A DNA stretch of 64,000 bases, from the NCBI GenBank assembly GCA_018269055.1, contig JAFDVI010000004.1, positions 398,192-462,191 on the forward strand, read 5' to 3'. The stretch is from Acidobacteriota bacterium (lineage in GTDB: Bacteria > Acidobacteriota > Blastocatellia > RBC074). The position numbers and the translations under genes were made by a program. Under the pieces are notes generated by a model. That model worked only from the letters and a program-made list of their open reading frames with translations. It was not told the origin of the DNA and did not search any database. This document shows, piece by piece, positions 54,410 through 63,774 of this stretch. Position 1 is the first letter of the stretch; each line of letters begins with the position of its first letter.

Positions 54410-54473
54410 GGACAGGATTCACAGGATTTTTCAGGATGGGAAAATCATCCTGTTCAATCTTGTAAATCCTGTC
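54410..54473. repeat. Intergenic palindrome of the 'ACAGGATT' family
   Basis: GGACAGGATTCACAGGATTT from 54410 is complemented by AAATCCTGTC ending 54473, with 'TCAGGATG/CATCCTG' nested inside. It resembles the inner repeat at 42911-43004. It fills the gap between gatB and the cyclophilin gene. Confidence 0.75.
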
Positions 54474-54489
54474 TACGGTTTTCTTTTAC

Positions 54490-55959
54490 TCAGCTTTCGA
54501 GTTTTGTTTTCAAAATTTCGTTGACTGCCTTCGGATTAGCTTTACCGCCGGAAGCTTTCATCACCTGGCCGACAAAAAATCCTATCAACGCTACTTTGCC
54601 AGCGCGATAGCTTTCGACCTCTTTCGGATTTGCGGCGACCACTTCGTCCACGACTTTTTCAATTGCCGAGGTGTCAGTGATTTGCACCAGCCCTTTTTCC
54701 CTGACGATATCCGCCGGGGCTTTTCCGGTTGCAAACATTTCAGCAAAAACATCTTTGGCGATTTTGCCGGAAATGGTTTTGTCATCAATCAACCGGATCA
54801 GCGCGCCCAGCGCTTCCGGGCTGATTCTGCCGCCTTTGATATCCACATCTGCATTTTTCAGTTCGCGCAACAGCTCTGACAAAACCCAGTTTGCCGCTGC
54901 GCGGATGTTGCCAGAGGCTTTTACCGTCGCTTCAAAATAATCGGCCAGCGCACGCTCGCCGGTCAGCGTAAACGATTCATCGGCGCTCAGTTCATAATCG
55001 CGCATAAATCGCTGGCGGCGATTTTCGGGCAGTTCGGGCATTCCGCTTTTCAATGCTTCAACCCATTCGCTGCTGACTTCCAGCGGCGGCAAATCCGGTT
55101 CGGGAAAGTACCGATAATCGTGCGCGTCTTCTTTCGAACGCATCGTGTAGGTTTTGCCTTCGCGTTCATTCCACAGCCGTGTTTCCTGGACGATTTCGCC
55201 GCCGGCTTCGATCAAGGCGATTTGGCGATCAATTTCGTAATCAATGGCTTTTTGCAAAAACCGCAGTGAGTTGACGTTTTTGATTTCGGCGCGCGTACCG
55301 AGCTTTTCCTGTCCTGTGAGGCGTACGGATACATTGGCATCGCACCGTAAGTTTCCTTCTTCCATGTTGCCGTCGCACACGCCGATGTATTGCAACGTAC
55401 GGCGCAGGAAACCGACATAATCGTATGCTTCCCAACTGGAACGAAAATCCGGTTCGCTGACAATTTCCAGCAGCGGAGTTCCGGCGCGGTTCAAATTGAC
55501 GTAGGTTTTCTCCGGGTCGCCAATATCGTGAACGGATTTGCCCGCGTCTTCTTCGATGTGCGCGCGCGTGATGCCGAATCGTTTTGGCTTCCATTCAATG
55601 GGACGCCCGCCTTCGTCACGTTCGCTGGTCAGAATTTCTACCACACCGCGTTCAGAAAAGGGTTTGTCGTATTGAGAAATCTGGTACCCCTTTGGCAAGT
55701 CGGGATAGAAGTAATTTTTGCGCGCAAAGATGGATTCGTTGTTGATCTTCAGATTCAGCGCCAGCGCGGCTTTACCGGCGTTGACGATGACGTCCCGATT
55801 CAACACCGGCAGTGACCCTGGCAGTCCCAGACACACCGGACACGTGTTGTCGTTCGGTTCCTGTCCGAATTCTGTTGAACAACCACAGAAGATTTTGGAA
55901 TTTGTATTGAGTTGCGCGTGAACTTCCAGACCGATGACGGCCTCCCAACCTGCTTTCAC
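54490..55959 (-). CDS. gatB: Aspartyl/glutamyl-tRNA(Asn/Gln) amidotransferase subunit B
   Basis: 489 residues from GTG 55959, which has AAGGAG 7 bases upstream and starts the conserved 'WEAVIGLEVHAQLNTNSKIFCGCSTEFG'. The frame stays open to 56322 but the extra 121 codons run through a palindromic repeat and the 3' end of the FGE-like gene. Further hallmarks: 'CPVCLGLPGSLPVLN', 'FYPDLPKGYQISQYDKPF', 'EEDAGKSVHD', 'NRAGTPLLEIVSEPD', 'CDANVSVRLTGQEKLGTRAEIKN' and the C-terminal YqeY/GatB tail. It amidates misacylated tRNA with GatA and GatC, which are not in the window. Confidence 0.96.
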   Translation of the reverse strand: MKAGWEAVIGLEVHAQLNTNSKIFCGCSTEFGQEPNDNTCPVCLGLPGSLPVLNRDVIVNAGKAALALNLKINNESIFARKNYFYPDLPKGYQISQYDKPFSERGVVEILTSERDEGGRPIEWKPKRFGITRAHIEEDAGKSVHDIGDPEKTYVNLNRAGTPLLEIVSEPDFRSSWEAYDYVGFLRRTLQYIGVCDGNMEEGNLRCDANVSVRLTGQEKLGTRAEIKNVNSLRFLQKAIDYEIDRQIALIEAGGEIVQETRLWNEREGKTYTMRSKEDAHDYRYFPEPDLPPLEVSSEWVEALKSGMPELPENRRQRFMRDYELSADESFTLTGERALADYFEATVKASGNIRAAANWVLSELLRELKNADVDIKGGRISPEALGALIRLIDDKTISGKIAKDVFAEMFATGKAPADIVREKGLVQITDTSAIEKVVDEVVAANPKEVESYRAGKVALIGFFVGQVMKASGGKANPKAVNEILKTKLES

Positions 55960-55982
55960 TTCTTTCTCCTTGCGAAATGTTT

Positions 55983-56045
55983 GTAGTACCGCCTTTAGGC
56001 GGAATGATTTCGCTGCCAAGCCTTTCCGCCTAAAGGCGGTACTAC
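55983..56045. repeat. Palindromic repeat with perfect 22-bp arms upstream of gatB
   Basis: Arms at 55983-56004 and 56024-56045, with motif GTAGTACCGCCTTTAGGCGG, are exact inverted copies around a 19-base loop. Each arm itself contains the smaller dyad CCGCCTTTAGGCGG. This is the REP-like type common between genes of such genomes. It lies between the FGE-like gene and gatB. Confidence 0.85.
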
Positions 56046-56117
56046 GAACTCTATTGGGGATTGAGCGGCGGATTATAGCACGGCCATCTTTTATGAAAAT
56101 GGCGCTGGAATTAGTCG

Positions 56118-56816
56118 TCATAAACTTAATGCGCAGCGAAACCCATAATCGTTGTATTGATATTCCGGCGGCAGACTGCTGCGCGCCGCCACGCGAGCAA
56201 TTTTGATTTGATGACGCCAGGAACCTCCGCGCGAAGCGCGCCGCACACCTTTCAGCGTCCCTTGCGGATTTCGCAATGGCGAGACGGCGTAATAGCCCGT
56301 ATCGTACCAATCCGCGCACCATTCGTGAACGTTCTCAGAAATGTCGCATAGCCCAAAACCATTCGGCGGACGCCCGCCCACGCGTTCCGGCCCAGTCAGC
56401 CACAATTCGGCGTAACGCGGTTGTGATTGCGGAGGCTCATCGCCCCAGGTGTAAAGCTTCGTTTCCAATCCGCCACGCGCCGCACGTTCCCATTCTGCCT
56501 CGGTCGGCAGGCGATACGGTTTCTCGGTAAGTTCACGCAGCCAGGCACAGTAATCGAAAGCGTCGAACCAGCTTACGCTGGTCACAGGTTGGTCGGGATG
56601 ATGGAAGCGCGCATCGCCGAAACCCAGCGGGGCCTGTCGTCCCGTTTCTTCCAGAAAGAAGCGAAACAGCCGATTCGTCACTGCCGTGCGCCCAATGGCG
56701 AAGCGATCCACCCAGACGCGATGCGCCGGGCGTTCGTTCGCCGCGCCCGTCTCGCATCCCATCAGGAATTCACCCGCTGGGATCACCACCATTTGCGGCT
56801 CGAAGTTCACCGACAT
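56118..56816 (-). CDS. Formylglycine-generating enzyme (FGE/SUMF1)-family protein
   Basis: 232 residues spanning the FGE-sulfatase domain: 'MVVIPAGEFLMGCETGAANERPAHRVWVDRFAIGRTAVTNRLFRFFL', 'PVTSVSWFDAFDYCAWLRELTEKPYRLPTEAEWERAARGG', 'FGLCDISENVHEWCADWYD', 'RASRGGSWRHQIKIARVAARSSLPPEYQYNDYGFRCA'. True FGE has a pair of active-site Cys near the C terminus ('..C..C' in the 'GGS..C..YC' region); these are replaced here, so this is likely a FGE-fold protein without formylglycine activity. Begins 7 bases after the S41 protease stop, so it shares that transcript. Confidence 0.85.
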   Translation of the reverse strand: MSVNFEPQMVVIPAGEFLMGCETGAANERPAHRVWVDRFAIGRTAVTNRLFRFFLEETGRQAPLGFGDARFHHPDQPVTSVSWFDAFDYCAWLRELTEKPYRLPTEAEWERAARGGLETKLYTWGDEPPQSQPRYAELWLTGPERVGGRPPNGFGLCDISENVHEWCADWYDTGYYAVSPLRNPQGTLKGVRRASRGGSWRHQIKIARVAARSSLPPEYQYNDYGFRCALSL

Positions 56817-56823
56817 TCATTCG

Positions 56824-59451
56824 TTACCTTTTCAATGTTGAATCCAGATACTTCATCGCTGCTTCCAATACTTCATCTCGCCCTTCGCTGATGCCTTTCG
56901 CAGTCGGTTCGACTTTCACGTGCGGTTGAATGCCAACTCGTTGCAACTGGCGTCCGTCGGCATGACGCACGTCGTGTCCCGTGAAGCCTGCGTAAATGCC
57001 GCCAGGCAAGACCAGATTGGTGACATCGCCGTTCGCTCCGTTTGTCGCGCTGCCGATAAAGGTGACATTGGTTGCTGATTCAAAAAACATGCAGGTGTGT
57101 TCCGACTGGCTGATGGCGTATTCGTTGATGAGCATGATGACTTTGCCTTTGTAGATCGCGCCGGCTGCCGGAGGAAGCTTTTGTTCGAAGGCGTAATCCG
57201 GCGCGCCGCCGCCAAGGTCTTCGTCGTCAAAGTTGGTTGCCGCTTGCAGCGGGCGGCGAAACAATGCCGCTGTGACATCTTTCTTTTCGCTGAGTCGCGG
57301 CGCCAATGCCCACGCCGTGCCGTTGGGGTAGCCGCGCATATCGAAGATGATGGCTGGTGTATCCATCACCGCATCCAGGGCTTTGTGCGCGTCCGCGAGC
57401 GGAAGGCGAGCCAGATCAATGTAGCCGTAGCCAACGGGAAGCGTCTGATAAATTGGCGTCTTGCGCGGCAACATTCCCGCAACGCTTTGAAACGGAGCCG
57501 TGCGCGTAATTTCCGCCTCGCGCGTCTGTCCATCCACGCCTTCGAGTCGCAATTTGACTTTGCCGTCTTTAGTGCCACGCAGCGCCGCAGGGTAAATATA
57601 GGCGTAAGCGGCCTGCGGCGTGGACAACGATCTGAATCTGGCCAACGCCTCAATGCGTAGTGCAGCAGGCTCTCCGTCAATCGCCAAAATCACATCGCCG
57701 CGCTTGATGCCCGCTGTTTGCGCCGCCGATTCATCCATCAGATCGGCGACAACCAGCTTGCCACCGGCAGACATAAGCCGCAGCGGAGGCGCGAACATTC
57801 CCAGATGCGAATCCAGGTTTCGCAGCCCGCGCACAAACCCATGCGAATCCTGCATGCGCGCCACCATTTCAGCGACGGTCATTTCGTACTCAAGCGCGGA
57901 TTTGTTTTCCAAAAATCGCGGGATGAAATCGGTCAGCACGCCGCCCCAGGGTTTATCGGTCAGGTGCTTGTAGGGATAGAAATAGTTTATGACGTTCCAG
58001 AATCGGAAGAGCGCAAGCAGACGGTACTCTTCAGTCGGGAATGACATTTGCGGAAACGGATTGTCTTTCTGCCCGCGCATCGTTATTGAATCGGTCTGTT
58101 TCTCAACGTCGGATGTTTTCGTGGCCGTTGGCGCATTCAAGGCCGCAATCGCTGCGGTAACGGCAGCCTCTCCAGTTCCAATGTCATTTGGGAGTTGCAC
58201 GTCCGCCCGAAATGATGCACCGCTGTTGGGATGAACGAACTCCGTCACGCGCAAATTTACGCGTACACCGTCGGCCAGCAGCATCCTGTGGAGCCGCCCG
58301 CCGTCACCAGAGTTACTTTTGCCCACTTGCACAATCTTCGCGCCCGCCGATTGTAACCCGCTCAAAGTCGGCAGCAGGCTGGGAGTCTTTTCATCAATCA
58401 GAACTGCCAGAGGTGTTTTGTTTTGAGCCTGACCGACAATCGCGCCGGGCGTCTCGGTCAGGAACGCAGACGTGTAACCGCCAGAACTGTTGCCTTGTTG
58501 CGGAGCGTAGCCGTTGTGCATGCGATACCGTTCCGTGCCCAGCGGAACAGATTCTTGCAATAAAGACGGGAGCACATTGTCGAGGTAGAAGCCCAAATAA
58601 AAAGGCGGCGCTGTGAATGGATTGACCCCGTTATAACGGCAATCGAGAACCACCCCTTTGGCCTTGCCGACTTCAGCCAGCATCTGTGGCTGCTTCATAA
58701 ACGCCGCGTTATTCCCATTAACAAACGCTTGCGCCCAATCCGACGCGTTGATCACGACATAGCCGTCAACCACGCGGAAATAGACCGGTTCTCCTTTTCT
58801 TGTTGTTGGGCCAGCAGCCATCCGGCCGCCTTCAATCGCGGCGAGTTCAGCCGTAGTCGCCGGATCGCCCAGTGACTGCAACATCGTGTTGATCGCCTGC
58901 TGATATTCGCCCGGCGTGCGCGCTGCTTTCACTTGCGGAATGGCTTTGATCAGTGCGCCATCCCAGTCAATTTCCCGATAGGCCAGATAAGGATGAAAGA
59001 ATTTGACTGCGCCCCACAGCCGACCCAACCCAGCCAGCCGTTCCGTCAGATATTCGGTTTCGGTCAGAAATTTATCTATCCGAATTGTGTAGCGCCCTGC
59101 TGGCGCAGTTTTTTCCAGCGAGCGCACCGCAAGGCGATACGCGCCGCTCTGTCGCGCGGCAACGGTCGCCAATTCTTCGCCCTGCGTTCCATTCGGGCTG
59201 TCCACATCAAACAGCTTCGTTCCGTCAGGCGCCATCACGGAGAGCACTACGTCAATCCCCTTTTGCTCAGCGACGACGCGCACAATTTGATTGGCGTTCA
59301 AATTGAGCGTGTAGATGAATGTTTGGCCGCCGGATAGCTCACGCTCCACCGGTTTGCCCGGCGCGAGCGGTTGGGATTGTTCCTGGGCGAAGGCCGGGAA
59401 AAGACAAAGACAAGCGAGTAACAGCGATTTGTAAGCAGACGCTTTGGGCAT
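56824..59451 (-). CDS. Exported S41-family (tail-specific-like) serine protease, extended form
   Basis: 875 residues from ATG 59451 (AAGGAG 6 bases upstream, followed by a signal peptide 'SLLLACLCLFPAFAQEQ'). Residues about 25-140 form a PPC-like beta domain ('GQTFIYTLNLNANQIVRVVAEQ..DVVLSVMAPDGTKLFDVDSPNG'). A first helical S41-like N-terminal region (about 145-470) precedes a second one ('LLALFRFWNVINYFYPYKH'), a PDZ domain ('DESAAQTAGIKRGDVILAIDGEPA') and the catalytic part with 'INEYAISQSEHTCMFFE' and 'IFDMRGYPNGTAWAL'. The putative nucleophile is Ser in the 'SQSEH' motif. The protein seems to be a tandem of two S41-like halves. Confidence 0.85.
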   Translation of the reverse strand: MPKASAYKSLLLACLCLFPAFAQEQSQPLAPGKPVERELSGGQTFIYTLNLNANQIVRVVAEQKGIDVVLSVMAPDGTKLFDVDSPNGTQGEELATVAARQSGAYRLAVRSLEKTAPAGRYTIRIDKFLTETEYLTERLAGLGRLWGAVKFFHPYLAYREIDWDGALIKAIPQVKAARTPGEYQQAINTMLQSLGDPATTAELAAIEGGRMAAGPTTRKGEPVYFRVVDGYVVINASDWAQAFVNGNNAAFMKQPQMLAEVGKAKGVVLDCRYNGVNPFTAPPFYLGFYLDNVLPSLLQESVPLGTERYRMHNGYAPQQGNSSGGYTSAFLTETPGAIVGQAQNKTPLAVLIDEKTPSLLPTLSGLQSAGAKIVQVGKSNSGDGGRLHRMLLADGVRVNLRVTEFVHPNSGASFRADVQLPNDIGTGEAAVTAAIAALNAPTATKTSDVEKQTDSITMRGQKDNPFPQMSFPTEEYRLLALFRFWNVINYFYPYKHLTDKPWGGVLTDFIPRFLENKSALEYEMTVAEMVARMQDSHGFVRGLRNLDSHLGMFAPPLRLMSAGGKLVVADLMDESAAQTAGIKRGDVILAIDGEPAALRIEALARFRSLSTPQAAYAYIYPAALRGTKDGKVKLRLEGVDGQTREAEITRTAPFQSVAGMLPRKTPIYQTLPVGYGYIDLARLPLADAHKALDAVMDTPAIIFDMRGYPNGTAWALAPRLSEKKDVTAALFRRPLQAATNFDDEDLGGGAPDYAFEQKLPPAAGAIYKGKVIMLINEYAISQSEHTCMFFESATNVTFIGSATNGANGDVTNLVLPGGIYAGFTGHDVRHADGRQLQRVGIQPHVKVEPTAKGISEGRDEVLEAAMKYLDSTLKR

Positions 59452-59779
59452 ATTGGCTCCTTGCTGGTGACGAACGACCCTTCGGGACAACCATCGCGAC
59501 TTCCGTCTGAAAGCCAGGATGGTCAAGCTGCTGAAGAACAGCCCGATTCCACAACCAAGCGCAAAAAAATTCAAGCTGTTTGAGCCAATTCGCCGCGCGT
59601 TTTCGCCTTCCCGAATGAATAAGCGGCAAGCAAGGTGATGTCTCTGCTGAAAGCCGTCTCGCTTGCCACCAAAAGCATTCAACTCAACACGCGCCGTCAT
59701 CGCCAGGCTGGTACAGCCTCTGGCCGAAGTGTGTCCAGACAGCAGGCGGGCGACAGGCGCTTTGCGAGGAGCGTATTTT
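59452..59779. other. Divergent intergenic region
   Basis: 328 bases between the divergent S41 protease and TPR genes. The S41 reading frame happens to stay open through much of it, but the recognised starts on both sides have good ribosome sites, so it is taken as regulatory. No palindrome or clear promoter pair was picked out. Confidence 0.55.
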
Positions 59780-60775
59780 ATGACTGCGAGCAAACTAACT
59801 TTGCGCTTTTATATCCAGTCGTTCTTGTTGTTTGTAGGTTTCTGGGGAGTTGTAACAAACGCAGAAGCGCAAAACCGCCGTGAGGTAACAGCATCGTCTT
59901 ACATCGCGCGGGGAAACGAATGGCTGACCAAAGGCGAATACGTGCGCGCCGAATCCGATTACACGCTCGCCATCGCCACTGATCCGAACCAGGCAAACGC
60001 GTATTGCAACCGCGCCAACGCGCGCTATCAGATGGGTAAATTGCAAGAGGCGCTGACCGATTTCGACCGCGCGCTCCAACTCAACCCGCGATTGGTTGAT
60101 GCTTATGTAGGTCGTGGAGGCGTTCGCTATATACTCGGTGATTTTGACGGCGTGCTCAGCGACAGCAACAAAGCCATCGAGCTTAATCCGAAACTTGCCG
60201 CCGCCTGGGCCAACCGTGGTTTGGCATACAGCTACAAAGGCGACTATATGGACGCACTAGCCGATTATGACCGTGCTGTGAAACTCGACTCACGCAACGC
60301 CGAAACCTACAACAATCGCGGCGTAGCGCGTTTTTGGCTGAAAGACTATGAGGGCGCGATCAGCGATCAAACCCAGGCGCTCAAACTTCGGCCCGTTTAC
60401 GCCGAAGCCTTCAGCGACCGGGGCGCGGCGCGGCAGTTCAAGGGAGATCTGGACGGCGCGATGGCCGATTACAACCAAGCCGTCAAGCTCAATCCGCGCT
60501 TTGCTGACGTGTGGTTTAATCGCGCTGCTTTGTGGCAACGCAAGGAAGAGTGGGCGCGTGCAGAAGCCGATTTCACTGAATACATTGCGCTCAAACCGCA
60601 ACACGCCGATGCGTATGCCCAGCGTGGAATTGTGCGCTTACGGCAAGGCCGTGCGAACGAAGCGCAGCAGGATTTCGATCAATGCCTGAGGTTGAATCCG
60701 AGCTTGCGGCGGTCACTGGAACAGATGATCGAAGAAGCGAAACAACAAATGGCGCGGCAGCGTTCACCACGCTGA
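59780..60775 (+). CDS. Exported TPR-repeat protein
   Basis: 331 residues from ATG 59780 (GAGGAG 8 bases upstream). Signal peptide about 1-30 ('FYIQSFLLFVGFWGVVTNAEAQ'), then about eight tetratricopeptide repeats of 34 residues, each with 'A(Y/W)..RG..Y...G....AL.D...A..L.P' spacing ('ANRGLAYSYKGDYMDALADYDRAVKLDSRNAETYNNRGVARF'). The repeats form a protein-interaction scaffold; no other domain. It is convergent with the second kinase gene (33 bases between stops). Confidence 0.88.
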   Translation: MTASKLTLRFYIQSFLLFVGFWGVVTNAEAQNRREVTASSYIARGNEWLTKGEYVRAESDYTLAIATDPNQANAYCNRANARYQMGKLQEALTDFDRALQLNPRLVDAYVGRGGVRYILGDFDGVLSDSNKAIELNPKLAAAWANRGLAYSYKGDYMDALADYDRAVKLDSRNAETYNNRGVARFWLKDYEGAISDQTQALKLRPVYAEAFSDRGAARQFKGDLDGAMADYNQAVKLNPRFADVWFNRAALWQRKEEWARAEADFTEYIALKPQHADAYAQRGIVRLRQGRANEAQQDFDQCLRLNPSLRRSLEQMIEEAKQQMARQRSPR

Positions 60776-60808
60776 AGAATTGTCAGTTTCCGGCGCGGCT
60801 CTTGTTCT

Positions 60809-63715
60809 CTAGCGCACGACAAAGTTCTCGATCAGCATCAAGTCCCTGCCGTATTGGCCGCGCTGCGCAAACGCCAGAAACCGCTGATCGGGAGAAAGAC
60901 CAATCAAACCGCCGATGGGATAGTCCGCTACCACAACGGTCCGCGTTTTTCCGGTAGCGAAGCTGAAGAACTGCAACGAGCCTTTTTGTGTGGCGTCCGG
61001 CGCGGGCGAATAGAAAATCCCTTCCTTGCCGACTGCATAGGCATATTGATTGATTGGCCCGGTGAGTTGTACTGCCGCGCCGCCTTCGACAGGCATTTTC
61101 CAAATGCCTCCCTCCGGGCCGAGATGTTGGAAGTAGAGCGTCTTGCCATCGAACGATTCAACCGGAGTGCCACTATTAACCGACGTGAGCTTGACCGCGT
61201 CGCCACCCGCTGCAGGCATCTTCCAAACCACGTATTGCCCGGAGCGCGCGCTGTTGAAGTAAATCCAACGCCCATCGCGGGAATAGCTGGGGGCAGTATC
61301 ATCAGCCGGATCCGTCGTCAGTCGCTTCGGCACGCCACCCGACGCTGGAATCGTGAAGATGTCGGCTTGCCCTTCAGGACGTGCATGAAAAACCAGTCGT
61401 TGGCTGTCCGGCGACCAGTCCTTGATGCCTACCAAGGGGCCACCGAAGGAAGTCAGTGGCACCGGATTCGATCCGTCGGCATCTGCAACCCAGATTTCTG
61501 GAGCGCCAGACCGCGTTGACCCGAAGGCAATTTTTTTCCCGTCCGGCGAATACTTGGGCTGGTTATCTATGCGCGTAGACGAGATGAACGGCTGTGGTTG
61601 ATCGGGCGGACGGCCGGGCGGCGGGATTTCGGCACGCCAGATGTCTGTTTCATTGCTGTATCGTGTAAAAACGAGATGGCGGCCCAAACTCATCTCCTCA
61701 ATGGCGCCTTCCAGCACAGCGACTTGCTCTGATACACCTGCGCCTGAAGCCGCGATCTTGCGCAGTTGTGTTTGTTCGCGGAAACCAAGATTGGGGGCGG
61801 CGAGAAAGAGAATGGAACGTCCATCCGGCGTCCACACCGGGCTTCGGATGAACCGCTCGCTCGTCTTCAATGGGCGCGCGTCGCCGACCGGCGCGAAATC
61901 CGCTGACAACTGGAGGAGGAACACCTCCGCCGTCGCGACCACACTGGAAATCCGAGTGAACATAAGCGTTCGCCCATCAGGAGAAAAAGTCGGCGCAGCA
62001 TCGTGGCTCGCGTTAGTCGGTGGTCCCGTCAATCGTCGCTTCTCACCCGTTTGCGCGGAAATCAGAAACAATCCTTCGGTTTCATCTCCCGTCGCGCGAT
62101 CTGCCACAGCCAGCCAACGTCCGTCGGGCGACCACGCGAGCGCAGACAAGCGTGCCCTTGTACCATCCGCAATAACGACTTCGGCCAATCTGCGCTCAGT
62201 CCCACCCAGCGCTGAGATCAACAACAGTTCGTTGCGTGTACTGTCCACGCGACGCAGAAACGCGATGGTGTTCCCGTCCGGCGACCACGCGGGACTGAGG
62301 TCTTCGGCAGGATGTTTGGTCAATTGGGCGCGCGCATGAGTGCCGACCTGCCGGATGTAAATGTCGAAGTTATCCTGCTTGTCCCCATTCCACGCGAAGG
62401 CGACTTGCTTGCTGTCAGGCGAGAGCGCTGGGTTGAGTTCGAAGCCTGGATCGCTGGTCAATGGGAGCGAACGCCCAATTGGCGGCGGCGTCTCGCGCCA
62501 GAAATACCACCATAAAAGCCCACCGATCACTGCCAGCAGAGCAACTGATGCAACCAGCGTCAGCCTCAGCCAGGATATAGTAAGCCTCGACCGCGTCGCC
62601 CCGCGCTCCATCGCTGTGCCAGCGGCGGCTGAATTGCTCTCTTGTTGAAAACTTTTGAGGTCAAAGAGCAAGTCTTTCGCGATTTGATACCGCTCTTCAC
62701 ACTCCTTGCGCAGCGTTTTACCGATGATGCGTTCCAATTCGCGCGGCGTATTTGGCTCGTGTGCAGTCAGCGGCGGCGGCTCATCTCGCAGGATCGCAGC
62801 GATGGTTTCGCTTGTCGTCGTACCTACAAACGGCCTGCAACCGGCGACCATCTCGTAAAGCATTACGCCCAAACTGAAGATGTCCGTTCGATGATCCACC
62901 TTCTGCCCGCGCGCCTGCTCCGGCGACATATAGCTCGCCGTTCCCATGACTACTCCCGGCTCTGTGCTCAACCGGGCCAATATCTGCGCTTGTGAATCAA
63001 CCTCTGCCGGTGTTGCGGCACGCTCCGTGAGCTTGGCCAAGCCGAAGTCTAGAACTTTGACCAATCCGTCGGGTCGCACCATCACGTTTTCCGGCTTGAT
63101 GTCGCGATGAATGATTCCAGCGCGGTGTGCGACGCTGAGCGCACCAGCAACTTGCTCGGCTATTGATATTGCTTCACTGACGCTGAGCTTGCTGCGTTCG
63201 ATCATCGCGCGCAGTGTCTCGCCTTCGACAAACTCGCTGACAATGTAATGCGCGCCATCAACTTCGCCGATCTCGTGAATGGTCAGAATGTTTGGGTGAT
63301 TAAGTGCAGAGGCTGCTTTCGCTTCACGCTCGAAACGTTGAACACGATCTCGATTTTCAGTGAAGGCAGCAGGCAGCACTTTGAGTGCGACTTTGCGTTC
63401 GAGCCGACCGTCTTCAGCCAGATAAACCTCTCCCATCCCACCGCGCCCAAGCTGGCTGACAACCCGGTAATGGCCTATGCTGCGCCCAACCGGAGACTCA
63501 TTGCCGTCATTCGCTCGCTCTGCCGCTTCCGCAAAAATCGGCGAGTCAATAAAGCTGCCTTCCCGTTCGTGTGCGGCGAGTAATCGCTCGGCCTCCGCGC
63601 GCAATTGTTCGTCGTTGGCACAGACCTTTGCCAGATGCGTTGTACGCGCTTCTCCCTGAAGCTCCAACGCTTCGTGGAATAGCGCATCCAGTTTTTTCCA
63701 TTGGTCAGACGTCAT
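60809..63715 (-). CDS. Transmembrane Ser/Thr protein kinase with TolB/PD40 beta-propeller sensor (second copy type)
   Basis: 968 residues with the same plan as the kinase at 10188: N-terminal 'MTSDQWKKLDALFHEALELQ', Gly loop 'GRGGMGEVYLAE' (90-101), Lys112 in 'VALKVLP', 'HRDIKPEN' 203-210, DFG Asp223, 'GTASYMSPEQARG' region, one membrane helix about 383-406, then PD40 repeats to the end ('SPDSKQVAFAWNG', 'SPDGNTIAFLRR', 'SPDGRWLAVADR'). All catalytic residues are present. Shared N-terminal 'WxxxxxxFHxA/YHKT' segment with the first kinase suggests a common family-specific start. Targets unknown. Confidence 0.93.
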   Translation of the reverse strand: MTSDQWKKLDALFHEALELQGEARTTHLAKVCANDEQLRAEAERLLAAHEREGSFIDSPIFAEAAERANDGNESPVGRSIGHYRVVSQLGRGGMGEVYLAEDGRLERKVALKVLPAAFTENRDRVQRFEREAKAASALNHPNILTIHEIGEVDGAHYIVSEFVEGETLRAMIERSKLSVSEAISIAEQVAGALSVAHRAGIIHRDIKPENVMVRPDGLVKVLDFGLAKLTERAATPAEVDSQAQILARLSTEPGVVMGTASYMSPEQARGQKVDHRTDIFSLGVMLYEMVAGCRPFVGTTTSETIAAILRDEPPPLTAHEPNTPRELERIIGKTLRKECEERYQIAKDLLFDLKSFQQESNSAAAGTAMERGATRSRLTISWLRLTLVASVALLAVIGGLLWWYFWRETPPPIGRSLPLTSDPGFELNPALSPDSKQVAFAWNGDKQDNFDIYIRQVGTHARAQLTKHPAEDLSPAWSPDGNTIAFLRRVDSTRNELLLISALGGTERRLAEVVIADGTRARLSALAWSPDGRWLAVADRATGDETEGLFLISAQTGEKRRLTGPPTNASHDAAPTFSPDGRTLMFTRISSVVATAEVFLLQLSADFAPVGDARPLKTSERFIRSPVWTPDGRSILFLAAPNLGFREQTQLRKIAASGAGVSEQVAVLEGAIEEMSLGRHLVFTRYSNETDIWRAEIPPPGRPPDQPQPFISSTRIDNQPKYSPDGKKIAFGSTRSGAPEIWVADADGSNPVPLTSFGGPLVGIKDWSPDSQRLVFHARPEGQADIFTIPASGGVPKRLTTDPADDTAPSYSRDGRWIYFNSARSGQYVVWKMPAAGGDAVKLTSVNSGTPVESFDGKTLYFQHLGPEGGIWKMPVEGGAAVQLTGPINQYAYAVGKEGIFYSPAPDATQKGSLQFFSFATGKTRTVVVADYPIGGLIGLSPDQRFLAFAQRGQYGRDLMLIENFVVR

Positions 63716-63774
63716 GGAGATTCATTATTGATTGATATTACGCAGTAGAAAAAGAGCTTTGTCTTGACCTTGTT

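Noticed and set aside
55959..56322. N-terminal extension of gatB
   Set aside because: The extension crosses a palindromic repeat and overlaps the FGE-like gene; the GTG at 55959 has a proper ribosome site and starts the conserved protein.
59452..59793. N-terminal extension of the S41 protease
   Set aside because: No ribosome site; the internal Met at 59451 has AAGGAG and opens a signal peptide; the extension would overlap the start of the divergent TPR gene.
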